Positions 40,310-48,103 of a DNA stretch of 49,808 nucleotides are shown here, piece after piece. The notes under the pieces are model-generated. The model did no database searches. It was not told the DNA's origin and saw only the letters and a list, made by a program, of their open reading frames with translations. The stretch lies in NCBI GenBank assembly GCA_946402335.1, contig CAMIWE010000010.1, positions 1 to 49,808 of the forward strand, given 5' to 3'. The translations under genes were made by a program, and so were the position numbers. The stretch's first letter is position 1. Each line of letters begins with the position of its first letter. Source of the stretch: an uncultured Lachnoclostridium sp. (GTDB taxonomy: Bacteria > Bacillota > Clostridia > Lachnospirales > Lachnospiraceae).

Positions 40310-41101
40310 ATGGCACATTTCAGCGGTACATTTTTCTCAAAGGCATTGAGCCGTCCGGTTCATTTTACGGCGGTACTCTGTAACGACGTTGCGTACGGAT
40401 CGGAGAACAATCCGCATTTCAAGCGGCCTGCAAAGTCGGTATACCTGCTGCACGGATTCAGCGGCTGTGATTCGGACTGGTTTACGAACGCACCGCTCGG
40501 GGAGATCGCAAACCGGTTTAACGTGAATTTCTTTATGCCGAACGGCGATAACAATTTCTATCTGGACCAGCCGCAGACCGGCTGCAAATACCAGACCTTC
40601 GTCGGGCAGGAATTTGTCGAATATACAAGAAAGACGTTCGGTCTTTCCGACAAGAGAGAGGATACCTATATCGGCGGTCTTTCGATGGGCGGTTTCGGCG
40701 CACTGCATACCGCATTTGCCTATCCCGAAACCTTCGGAAAGGTTATGGCGCTTTCCTCGGCGCTGATTCAGAACGGACTGTCGTTCTTCCGTCCGGATAT
40801 GCCGAACGGCATGGCCAATTACGAGTATTATACCTGGGTATTCGGCGAGCTGCAGAATGCGGCGAAGACCGATATCAATCCCGAGGTGCTTGTTAAGAAA
40901 CTGAAGGAGAGCGGAGCGCAGATTCCGGATATCTTCATGGCCTGCGGCACCGAGGATTTCCTGATCCAGCCGAACCGCGATTTCAAGGCATTTCTGGATT
41001 CCATTGAAGTTCCGGCCACATTTGTCACGGCTCCCAGCGTGCATGATTTCAATTTCTGGCGCACGCATCTTGTAAAGGGACTTGAGTGGGCGCTTGAATA
41101 A
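40310..41101 (+). CDS. Alpha/beta hydrolase, esterase D/tributyrin esterase type
   Basis: A 263-residue esterase. The oxyanion region is YLLHGFSGCDSDW, the nucleophile serine is in GLSMGGFGAL, the acid probably the aspartate in GTEDFLI, and the histidine in SVHDFNFWR. This pattern is close to the EstA/FrmB group that hydrolyses short-chain esters and deacetylates plant-derived oligosaccharides in gut Clostridia; which applies is unknown. No signal peptide, so it acts in the cytosol. AAAGGGG precedes the ATG. Confidence 0.9.
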   Translation: MAHFSGTFFSKALSRPVHFTAVLCNDVAYGSENNPHFKRPAKSVYLLHGFSGCDSDWFTNAPLGEIANRFNVNFFMPNGDNNFYLDQPQTGCKYQTFVGQEFVEYTRKTFGLSDKREDTYIGGLSMGGFGALHTAFAYPETFGKVMALSSALIQNGLSFFRPDMPNGMANYEYYTWVFGELQNAAKTDINPEVLVKKLKESGAQIPDIFMACGTEDFLIQPNRDFKAFLDSIEVPATFVTAPSVHDFNFWRTHLVKGLEWALE

Positions 41102-41112
41102 GCGGCCTTGCA

Positions 41113-41141
41113 TTGACAGAATCCGGGGAAAATGCTAAAAT
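41113..41141 (+). promoter_or_regulatory. Promoter of dapA
   Basis: TTGACA (41113-41118), 17 bp, TAAAAT (41136-41141) with TGC before the -10: a near-consensus extended promoter. It gives a leader of about 100 bases. Confidence 0.85.
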
Positions 41142-41203
41142 AAACCGAAATATGGGTTCCTGTTTCCATTCGGGGCCCGTAGGAATTCGGACAGAAGAAA
41201 GAT

Positions 41204-41224
41204 GATCGGCGAAAAAGCCCGATC
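41204..41224 (+). promoter_or_regulatory. Hairpin in the dapA leader
   Basis: GATCGGC (41204-41210) pairs with GCCCGATC (41217-41224) with one bulged C around GAAAAA. It is followed by GTTTGG and then the ribosome site GGAGG (41236-41240). It is too small to be part of a lysine riboswitch, and no T-box core was found, so its function is unknown. Confidence 0.4.
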
Positions 41225-41248
41225 GTTTGGAATACGGAGGTGTCGCAC

Positions 41249-42139
41249 ATGTCTATTTTTAAAGGTTCGGCAGTGGCCATTATTACACCGTTTCAGAATG
41301 ACGGCAATGTGGATTTTGATCAGTTCGGTGCATTGATCGATTATCAGATCAACCATAAGACCGATGCTATCGTTGTTATGGGAACGACCGGAGAGGCTTC
41401 CACCATGACGCATGAGGAGCATATTGAATGCATCCGTTTCTGCTGCGAGAAGGCAGCCGGCAGAGTACCGGTTATCGCGGGAACGGGTTCCAACTGCACC
41501 GAAACGGCGATTTATCTTACCAAGGAGGCGGAGAAGGCGGGCGCTGACGCCATGCTTGTTGTTACGCCTTACTATAACAAGGCTACCCAGAAGGGTCTGA
41601 TCGCGCATTTTACGGCGATTGCGAACAGCACCACGAAGCCGATTATTTTGTACAACATTCCCGGACGTACCGGCTGCAAGATGACGGCCGAGACGGTGGC
41701 GAAGCTGTATAATGAAGTTCCGAACATCGTCGGTGTGAAGGACGCAACCGGAGATTTCAGCGAGATGGCTAAGCTGATGAGTCTTGTTGACGATAACTTT
41801 GAGCTTTATTCCGGCAATGATGACCAGATCATTCCGATTCTTTCCCTCGGCGGAAGCGGCGTTATTTCGGTATTGGCGCACTGTGCACCCGAGGATACCC
41901 ACGAGATGGTTGCAAGCTATCTGCGTGGCGATACGAAGAAGGCAAGAGAGCTTCAGCTGAAGTACATTCCGCTGATCAAGGCTTTGTTCTGCGAAGTCAA
42001 TCCGATTCCCGTTAAGGCGGCATGCCAGATGCTCGGGTTCTGCAACGGCGTTGTCAGAATGCCTCTTTCCGAGATGGAACCGGACAACCAGGTGGTTCTC
42101 TGGGATGAGATGAAGAAACTCGGAATCGTAAAAGACTGA
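41249..42139 (+). CDS. dapA: 4-hydroxy-tetrahydrodipicolinate synthase
   Basis: A 296-residue (beta/alpha)8 aldolase that condenses pyruvate and aspartate semialdehyde in lysine/diaminopimelate synthesis. GTTGEASTM binds pyruvate, VVTPYYNKATQKG carries the catalytic tyrosine, and VGVKDATGD carries the Schiff-base lysine; LYNIPGRTG and GNDDQIIP are also typical. The ATG at 41249 lies eight bases after GGAGG; the GTG at 41240 overlaps that site. dapB follows after 71 bp, giving two consecutive pathway steps. Confidence 0.95.
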   Translation: MSIFKGSAVAIITPFQNDGNVDFDQFGALIDYQINHKTDAIVVMGTTGEASTMTHEEHIECIRFCCEKAAGRVPVIAGTGSNCTETAIYLTKEAEKAGADAMLVVTPYYNKATQKGLIAHFTAIANSTTKPIILYNIPGRTGCKMTAETVAKLYNEVPNIVGVKDATGDFSEMAKLMSLVDDNFELYSGNDDQIIPILSLGGSGVISVLAHCAPEDTHEMVASYLRGDTKKARELQLKYIPLIKALFCEVNPIPVKAACQMLGFCNGVVRMPLSEMEPDNQVVLWDEMKKLGIVKD

Positions 42140-42210
42140 TAATTAATGCACCGGCCGGAACGGACGGGCAGGATTTCAAACCTGATTTCGAATAACAGAA
42201 GAGGGATTTT

Positions 42211-42972
42211 ATGACGAAGATTATCATGCGTGGCTGTAACGGCCACATGGGTAGAGTAATCGCGGACATTGTCGCTTCCGACAAGGACGCGGAAATCGTT
42301 GCGGGAATTGATCTGACCGGCCAGAGCGACCGGCCGTTCCCCGTTTATGAAAGCCTTGCCGAGGTAAAGGAGCAGGCTGACGTTGTGATTGATTTTACGT
42401 CTCCGAAGCTCTTGACCGAACTGCTTCGGGACGCGAAAGCAAAGAACCTGCCTTTGGTCCTTTGCTCGACCGGCTATACAAAAGAGCAGATTGAAGAGAT
42501 TAACGAGGCATCCAAAGACCTGGCGGTATTCCGTTCCGCCAATATGTCGCTCGGAATCAATACCCTTTTGAAACTGGTAAAGGCCGTTACGGCGGTTCTG
42601 GCACCGGAGGGCTTTGATATCGAGATTGTGGAGAAACACCACAAACTGAAACTGGATGCACCGAGCGGCACGGCACTTGCCATTGCGGATGCCATTGACG
42701 AAGCGCTTCCGGAACCGTATGAACGCGTTTATGACCGCTCGTCAAGAAGAGAGCAGCGTCCGGCTAAGGAAATCGGCATCTCGGCCGTCCGCGGCGGTAC
42801 GATCGTCGGGGAGCACGAGATCATATTTGCCGGAACCGATGAGGTAATCGAGATTAAGCATACCGCATACTCGAAAGCCATCTTCGGCAAAGGAGCGGTG
42901 ACAGCCGCCAAGTTCCTCGCAGGCAAAGGCCCGGGCCTTTATAACATGCAGGACGCAATTGATATGGAATAA
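42211..42972 (+). CDS. dapB: 4-hydroxy-tetrahydrodipicolinate reductase
   Basis: A 253-residue NAD(P)H-dependent reductase. The N-terminal nucleotide-binding motif is IIMRGCNGHMGRV, the sugar-nucleotide region VIDFTSPKLL and STGYTKEQ, and the catalytic part EIVEKHHKLKLDAPSGTAL. It reduces the DapA product. Length is normal. It is the second gene of a dapAB unit, and a terminator follows right after its stop. Confidence 0.95.
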   Translation: MTKIIMRGCNGHMGRVIADIVASDKDAEIVAGIDLTGQSDRPFPVYESLAEVKEQADVVIDFTSPKLLTELLRDAKAKNLPLVLCSTGYTKEQIEEINEASKDLAVFRSANMSLGINTLLKLVKAVTAVLAPEGFDIEIVEKHHKLKLDAPSGTALAIADAIDEALPEPYERVYDRSSRREQRPAKEIGISAVRGGTIVGEHEIIFAGTDEVIEIKHTAYSKAIFGKGAVTAAKFLAGKGPGLYNMQDAIDME

Positions 42973-42973
42973 G

Positions 42974-43011
42974 AAGAAAGGGGCGGTCTTAACCGGCAGC
43001 CCTTTCTTTTA
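42974..43011 (+). terminator. Terminator after dapB
   Basis: AAGAAAGGGGC (42974-42984) pairs with GCCCTTTCTT (42999-43008) with one bulged G, then TTAG. It separates the dapAB unit from the ABC transporter operon. Confidence 0.7.
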
Positions 43012-43028
43012 GTATTACGGAGCATATT

Positions 43029-43973
43029 ATGATTGAAGTTAAAAACCTGGTAAAACGATACGGGAGCTTCGCCGCGGTGGACGATCTGTCCTTTACCGTT
43101 GAGGACGGCGAGATTCTCGGATTCCTCGGACCGAACGGCGCCGGTAAGTCTACCACGATGAATATGATTACCGGTTATATTTCGGCCACCGAGGGCGACG
43201 TCATCATTGACGGCTACAACATGTTCGATGAACCGGAAAAGGCAAAGCAGTGCATCGGCTATCTGCCCGAGATTCCGCCCGTGTACCCGGATATGCGGGT
43301 CCGCGAGTACCTCGGCTTTGTTGCCGCGCTCAGAAAGGTTCCGAAAAAGGACCGGAAATCCGAGATTGACCGTGTTATGGGACTGGCCCGTGTCGAGCAT
43401 ATGCAGAAGAAGCTGATCAAGCACCTCAGTAAAGGTTACCGGCAGCGTGTCGGTCTTGCGCAGGCGCTTCTCGGGAATCCGAAGGTGATTATCCTTGATG
43501 AGCCGACGGTCGGTCTTGACCCGATGCAGATTTCCTGGATGCGTGAGTTTATCCGAAGCCTTGCGAAAGAACACACGGTTATCCTCAGCTCGCATATCCT
43601 GTTTGAGGTCAATGCGGTCTGCGACCGTGTCCTGATCATCAATCACGGCAAGAAGATCGTTTTAGATACGCCGGAGCAGATTATCCGCACCATCGGCGGT
43701 ACGGAAGGCATTTATGTTGCCGCAAGAGCGGACAAGAGCCGCGTGGACGAGGTCATCGCAAAGGTGGAAGGCATCCAGACCATCCGCGAAGAGCGTGCAC
43801 CCGAGGAAGGCGTATATGCATGCTCGGTATTCCCGAAGCCGGACTGCGATATCCGTGAGACGCTGTTCCGCGCACTGGCGCAGGCAGATCTTCCTGTCCT
43901 CGAGATGCGTTCCGAGACGAAAACCCTGGAGGAAGTGTTCATTACGCTTACCGGAGAGGAGGGTACATGTTAG
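43029..43973 (+). CDS. ABC transporter ATP-binding protein (GldA/NatA-like)
   Basis: A 314-residue ATPase. Walker A GPNGAGKST, Q-loop near YLPEIPPVYP, signature LSKGYRQRVGLAQAL, Walker B VIILDEPTVGLDP and the H-loop in ILSSHILFE are all present. A C-terminal domain of about 85 residues follows (GGTEGIYVAARADKS), common in ABC-2 type exporters. It overlaps the permease gene by 7 bp. The next genes encode a permease, a GldG-type protein and a DUF4340 protein, the arrangement first described in gliding Bacteroidetes but widespread in Clostridia. Confidence 0.93.
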   Translation: MIEVKNLVKRYGSFAAVDDLSFTVEDGEILGFLGPNGAGKSTTMNMITGYISATEGDVIIDGYNMFDEPEKAKQCIGYLPEIPPVYPDMRVREYLGFVAALRKVPKKDRKSEIDRVMGLARVEHMQKKLIKHLSKGYRQRVGLAQALLGNPKVIILDEPTVGLDPMQISWMREFIRSLAKEHTVILSSHILFEVNAVCDRVLIINHGKKIVLDTPEQIIRTIGGTEGIYVAARADKSRVDEVIAKVEGIQTIREERAPEEGVYACSVFPKPDCDIRETLFRALAQADLPVLEMRSETKTLEEVFITLTGEEGTC

Positions 43974-44830
43974 CAGTTTATAAGAAAGAGATGCGGCAGG
44001 CGTTTACCTCAATCTTCGGATACATTTTCCTGACCTTCCTGCTTGCTCTGTTCGGTATTTATACTTACATTTACAACCTGAAGCTCGGCTATGCGAGCTT
44101 TGCCTATGCGGTAAGCAGCGTTTCGACGTTCTTTCTGTTCCTCGTTCCGATGCTTACCATGCGCTGCCTCTCGGAAGAGAAGAAGCAGAAGACCGACCAG
44201 CTTGTATTTACCTCCCCGGTCAGCATTACCGGCATTATCTTAGGCAAATACCTTGCGCTTGTTTCGATCCTGTTCTTCGCGGTAGTGATCGTTTCGGCCT
44301 ATCCGTTTGTGCTTTCGAAATACGGCTCGGTTAACATGAAGGTTGCCTACAGCAACCTCGGCGCATTTTTCTTCTTAGGATGCGCGTATCTTGCAATCGG
44401 AATGTTCCTTTCCGCTTTGACGGAAAGCCAGATTGTTGCCGCCATTACGACGATCATCGTAATTCTGTTCACGCTGCTTGCGGACGTGATGAAGGATATG
44501 ATTCCTTCGGATCATTCCATTTCCGTGATCGTGATCGCAGTCCTGATCCTGATCCTTGTCGTGATCAGCTTCGTTATGATGCGGAATATCATTCTGTCGG
44601 TTGTGCTTGCGGTTGCCGGCTTCGGCGTTATGATCGGAACCTATATCAGCAAGCCTGCGCTTTATGACGGATTTTTGACAAAACTGCTCGGCTGGTTTTC
44701 GCTCGTATCGAGATTTGAAGATTTCCAGTACGGACTGTTTGACCCTACCGCGTTCGTTTATTATTTCAGTATTACCGTGCTTTTTGTGTTCCTGACGATT
44801 CAGGCAATCAAAAAGCGCCGGTGGAGTTAG
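43967..44830 (+). CDS. ABC-2 type permease (GldF-like)
   Basis: A 287-residue membrane protein with six to seven hydrophobic segments. It starts LAVYKKEMRQAFTSIFGYIFLTFLLAL, typical of this permease group, and has LRCLSEEKKQKTDQLVFTSPVS-type motif (seen as RCLSEEKKQKTDQLV) in the first cytosolic loop. It pairs with the ATPase before it. GAGGAGGG precedes the ATG. The transported substrate is unknown. Confidence 0.92.
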   Translation: MLAVYKKEMRQAFTSIFGYIFLTFLLALFGIYTYIYNLKLGYASFAYAVSSVSTFFLFLVPMLTMRCLSEEKKQKTDQLVFTSPVSITGIILGKYLALVSILFFAVVIVSAYPFVLSKYGSVNMKVAYSNLGAFFFLGCAYLAIGMFLSALTESQIVAAITTIIVILFTLLADVMKDMIPSDHSISVIVIAVLILILVVISFVMMRNIILSVVLAVAGFGVMIGTYISKPALYDGFLTKLLGWFSLVSRFEDFQYGLFDPTAFVYYFSITVLFVFLTIQAIKKRRWS

Positions 44831-44842
44831 GGGGTGCGCGGC

Positions 44843-46246
44843 ATGAGTTCAAAAATCAACAATCGGAAATTCAAAGGCGGCGCGTACACGACCGTATTGT
44901 CGCTGCTTGTCATCGTTATGATCCTGGTCGTAAACCTGATCGTTTCGGGCGTATTCCATTCGAAGGACCTTACCGCAACGGGACAGTATTCCCTGCATCA
45001 GGAAACGGTGGACTTCTTGAAGAAGTACGATACGCCGGTCGACATGTATTATATCTGTGAAGTCGGCCAGGAGATGAAGATGTTGCAGAGCGTTGCAGAG
45101 AATTTTGCGGCAAATGGCAACGATTTCACCCTTACTTACAAGGACCCGAGCGTATATCCCGGATTTGCCCTGCAGTACAGTGAAAAGGCCGTCGGAGACC
45201 AGATCAACAATAACAGTATTGTTCTTGTTAACCATAACAATCCCGACCTGTACGCCTATGTCGACCGGGATGATATGATCACCTACGAGATCAGCCAGGA
45301 GGACTTCAAGACCAAGCTGATTTCGGGATATTGTGCGGAAGCGGCTCTGGCAAGAGCGCTTGTAAAGGTTTCCAACGCTCCGGAGACGGTTGTTTATGTG
45401 GCAACCGGTCACGGCGAGGAACTGATTGAGAACGGGACAGTGAATGCGGAACTGGTGAACCTGCTTTCCCTGAATTCCTATTCCGTTAAGACAATTGATT
45501 TAAAGACGGCTTCCGTACCGGAAGACTGCGGCGCTTTACTTCTTCTTGGCATGAAGAACGATCTGACGCAGGCAGAGAGCGATAAGATCAAAGATTATAT
45601 CTCAAACGGCGGAAGAGTTGCGTGGTTCCTCCGGATTGTCGGCTCCGAGCGTCCCGTACAGAAGGCTCTTTTGAACTATTACGGCCTGACGGCGGACGAG
45701 AGACTGTTATGTGAATCGGATGCAAACTATTACGCAAACGAGAATCCAAGCTACGTGCTTGCAAGAAAGGACGGAAAGACTTCGCTGTGGCCTCTCGGTG
45801 TCGGCGTATCGAGAATTGCCGGAGCAAGGGATTCCATTACCTTTGAACCGCAGTATCTTACCAAGAAGGCATATCTTGCAAAGGATTCCAACAATACCGC
45901 TTATGATAAGAGCTTAGAGAGCGGTACCTATGCCCTGTCCATCAAGGTATCCGAGACGTTCCGCGGCAATGAAGGCGTTATGTATGTATTTAATACTTCG
46001 TTCCTTCTTGATAAAAACCTGATCGTAAAGAATTCCTCCTATTCGAACAGCGAGGTTTTCATTCAGGCACTCGGCGACCTGTGCAACAAGGACAGCGCGC
46101 TTTCCATCGCCGATACGGCGGCAAGAGAGGAAGCTCTGGTCATGACGACGCAGCAGAAGCGCGTGCTTCTTACGGTTCTGGTCGGCGTGATCCCGGGAAT
46201 CATTCTTTTGCTCGGAATTGCGGTATTTATTATGCGGAGAAGATAA
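44843..46246 (+). CDS. GldG-type ABC transporter auxiliary protein
   Basis: A 467-residue protein anchored at both ends: an N-terminal segment (VLSLLVIVMILVVNLIVSG) and a C-terminal segment (VLLTVLVGVIPGIILLLGIAVFIM). Between them is the extracytoplasmic GldG/IFT52-like region: ATGQYSLHQETVDFLKKYD, TVVYVATGHGEEL, VKTIDLKTASVPEDCGALLLLG and RVAWFLR. The ATG at 44843 has GGGGG eight bases upstream; a GTG at 44834 is in frame but within the ribosome site. It probably binds substrate or wall polymers for the transporter. Confidence 0.9.
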   Translation: MSSKINNRKFKGGAYTTVLSLLVIVMILVVNLIVSGVFHSKDLTATGQYSLHQETVDFLKKYDTPVDMYYICEVGQEMKMLQSVAENFAANGNDFTLTYKDPSVYPGFALQYSEKAVGDQINNNSIVLVNHNNPDLYAYVDRDDMITYEISQEDFKTKLISGYCAEAALARALVKVSNAPETVVYVATGHGEELIENGTVNAELVNLLSLNSYSVKTIDLKTASVPEDCGALLLLGMKNDLTQAESDKIKDYISNGGRVAWFLRIVGSERPVQKALLNYYGLTADERLLCESDANYYANENPSYVLARKDGKTSLWPLGVGVSRIAGARDSITFEPQYLTKKAYLAKDSNNTAYDKSLESGTYALSIKVSETFRGNEGVMYVFNTSFLLDKNLIVKNSSYSNSEVFIQALGDLCNKDSALSIADTAAREEALVMTTQQKRVLLTVLVGVIPGIILLLGIAVFIMRRR

Positions 46247-47647
46247 ATGAAGAAGAACCAGATAGTTATGATTGCCGTGCTGGCCGTTGTCGCAATCGGC
46301 CTGTGCGTGCTTTATTTCCTGCTTAAGGACAATTCGAAGCTTACCGAACCGGAAAAGGCCAAATTCCTTACCGTTGCCTCCATCGATTCCTCCAAGGTAA
46401 ACCGGGTGCAGCTGCAGAACGGCACGTTTAACGGTGTTTTTGTGAAGGAGAACGGCGGATGGGTCCGGGAGGAGGAAGGCGTATTTCCCGTTAAGCAGGC
46501 TGCGGTTGAGAATATTGTTTCCGTAATCGGCGGAAACCTGCGGGCATTTTCCAAAATCGACAAGCCTGCTGACCTCGGAGAGTACGGACTGGACAACCCG
46601 GCAGCTGTTTTGAAACTGTATGACGGCGATGTGCTGCTTGTGGAACTTTCGGTCGGACGGAAACATCCGACGCAGCAGGACCGCTATTTCATGAAAATCG
46701 CGGGAGACGACAGCGTATATATCGTTTCCGACAACTATAACCGCTATCTTGTCCTCAAGCGGGAAGATTTTCTCGAGGACATTAAGCTTCCGTACATTTC
46801 CGATAAAACGCTCCTTCGGGAGATTTATATTACGGGGCAGGACGTTCAGCCTCTGCATGCCATCTACGACGAGAACAACCCGTATGATTATTCCTCCACG
46901 AAATCGTTCCGGTGGTATTTTACGGAGCCGTTCCAGACGCATGTAAATGCCGACCTCGGATCGGATACCTGGGAAGGCGTGATTGACCGGTACCGTACCG
47001 TTAGTTACGAGAAACTGGTTGCATTCCGGCCTTCCGATTATGCCCGCTACGGTCTCAGTGAGCCGTCTGCCACCGTTTATGTCCGCTATGCGGCATCGGT
47101 CGGCACAAGCGAGCAGGATTATACGCTTCATATCGGTTCCAAGACCGACGACGGATATTATTATGCAAGAGTAAAGGGAATCGACTGGGTATTCCTGATG
47201 AAAGAGGATACCGTCAATAACCTTTTAAAGACCGATGTTTCCGCATGGTATTACAAGACGATTTTCTTCCCGGGCATCAACGAGTTTGAGAAGATGACCG
47301 TGAAGACGCCGAAGGATACGTGGGTATTTGTCGGAAAAACGGGTTCCGAAGACGAGACCGTCTATGTATTGAACGGTCATGATCTGGCAGACGAGGACCG
47401 TGAGGCCTGGGTTCGCCAGTTCCTGCTCTTAAAGTACAGAGGCATTTCAAAAGAGGAAATCACCGGCAAAGAGGTGCTTTCCATCGAAATCATCGCGAAG
47501 AATCCGCAGACGCATGCCAATATGACACTGGCCTTTTACGAAAAAGACGAATCCGTATATCTCGTCACGATTGACGGGAAGACGGAGTTTACGATTGATG
47601 TGCGTGACGTGAATGACTTTATTGACTTTATGGAAAGTTTTCGCTAG
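46247..47647 (+). CDS. DUF4340 domain-containing protein
   Basis: A 466-residue protein with an N-terminal membrane anchor (IVMIAVLAVVAIGLCVLYFL). The extracytoplasmic part contains repeated DUF4340-type features: NGGWVREEEGVFPVKQ, LGEYGLDNPAAVLKLYDGD, YARYGLSEPSATVYVRY and LHIGSKTDDGYYYARV. It usually accompanies GldG proteins. It starts directly after the gldG stop codon, with CGGAGAAG as ribosome site, and completes the transporter operon. Role unknown. Confidence 0.9.
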   Translation: MKKNQIVMIAVLAVVAIGLCVLYFLLKDNSKLTEPEKAKFLTVASIDSSKVNRVQLQNGTFNGVFVKENGGWVREEEGVFPVKQAAVENIVSVIGGNLRAFSKIDKPADLGEYGLDNPAAVLKLYDGDVLLVELSVGRKHPTQQDRYFMKIAGDDSVYIVSDNYNRYLVLKREDFLEDIKLPYISDKTLLREIYITGQDVQPLHAIYDENNPYDYSSTKSFRWYFTEPFQTHVNADLGSDTWEGVIDRYRTVSYEKLVAFRPSDYARYGLSEPSATVYVRYAASVGTSEQDYTLHIGSKTDDGYYYARVKGIDWVFLMKEDTVNNLLKTDVSAWYYKTIFFPGINEFEKMTVKTPKDTWVFVGKTGSEDETVYVLNGHDLADEDREAWVRQFLLLKYRGISKEEITGKEVLSIEIIAKNPQTHANMTLAFYEKDESVYLVTIDGKTEFTIDVRDVNDFIDFMESFR

Positions 47648-47667
47648 CACGCACCGTTCACCGGACC

Positions 47668-47683
47668 GCCTGCAGATGCAGGC
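47668..47683 (+). terminator. GC hairpin after the DUF4340 gene
   Basis: GCCTGC-AGAT-GCAGGC, followed by ATAAAAC. Without a T run it is a weak terminator at best. Confidence 0.35.
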
Positions 47684-47725
47684 ATAAAACGCCTGCGGAA
47701 GCAATCGGGCAGGCAGGAGAGACGC

Positions 47726-48067
47726 ATGGATCCTATTTTTGATAAACCGCTGAAAGAAGAGAGTACCATCCGCTACCGCGGGCGCAGCCATTCCGCAATG
47801 GGACGGCTTTCGCTCGGTATCGGCGTGATCGGCTGGGTGATTTTTCTGATTCTCATCTGGGAATCCAGAACGGCCTCGCCGGATTCCATGAAGATCGGTA
47901 CAACGGCGCTTCTTGATTTCGTACTCGCCGTTTTCGGCCTGCTGTTCGGCGGAAGAGGACTTCGGGAAAGCAATGTGTTTTACCGGTCCGCGCTTTCAGG
48001 CGTATGCCTTTGCGCGGGCCTTGCGGCAACACTGTTCGGCCTGTTTTTAAGCGGTACGGTGATCTAG
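47726..48067 (+). CDS. Small membrane protein (DUF6142-like)
   Basis: A 113-residue protein with three hydrophobic segments (LGIGVIGWVIFLILIW, LLDFVLAVFGLLFGG, SGVCLCAGLAATLFGLFLSG). It resembles a small Clostridia family annotated as DUF6142, which I recall next to GldG-type operons; this was not searched. GGCAGGAGAG precedes the ATG. Possibly an extra subunit of the transporter, but only by position. Confidence 0.75.
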   Translation: MDPIFDKPLKEESTIRYRGRSHSAMGRLSLGIGVIGWVIFLILIWESRTASPDSMKIGTTALLDFVLAVFGLLFGGRGLRESNVFYRSALSGVCLCAGLAATLFGLFLSGTVI

Positions 48068-48103
48068 CTTGTTTCGGCGTAAGCCGGAAAGGAGATGGTT
48101 TTT

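Noticed and set aside
41142-41248. Lysine riboswitch or T-box in front of dapA
   Set aside because: The leader is only about 100 bases, without the conserved cores of either class.
45914-47131. 405-residue minus-strand frame opposite gldG and DUF4340 genes
   Set aside because: It spans the junction of two well supported genes and shows no recognisable protein features.
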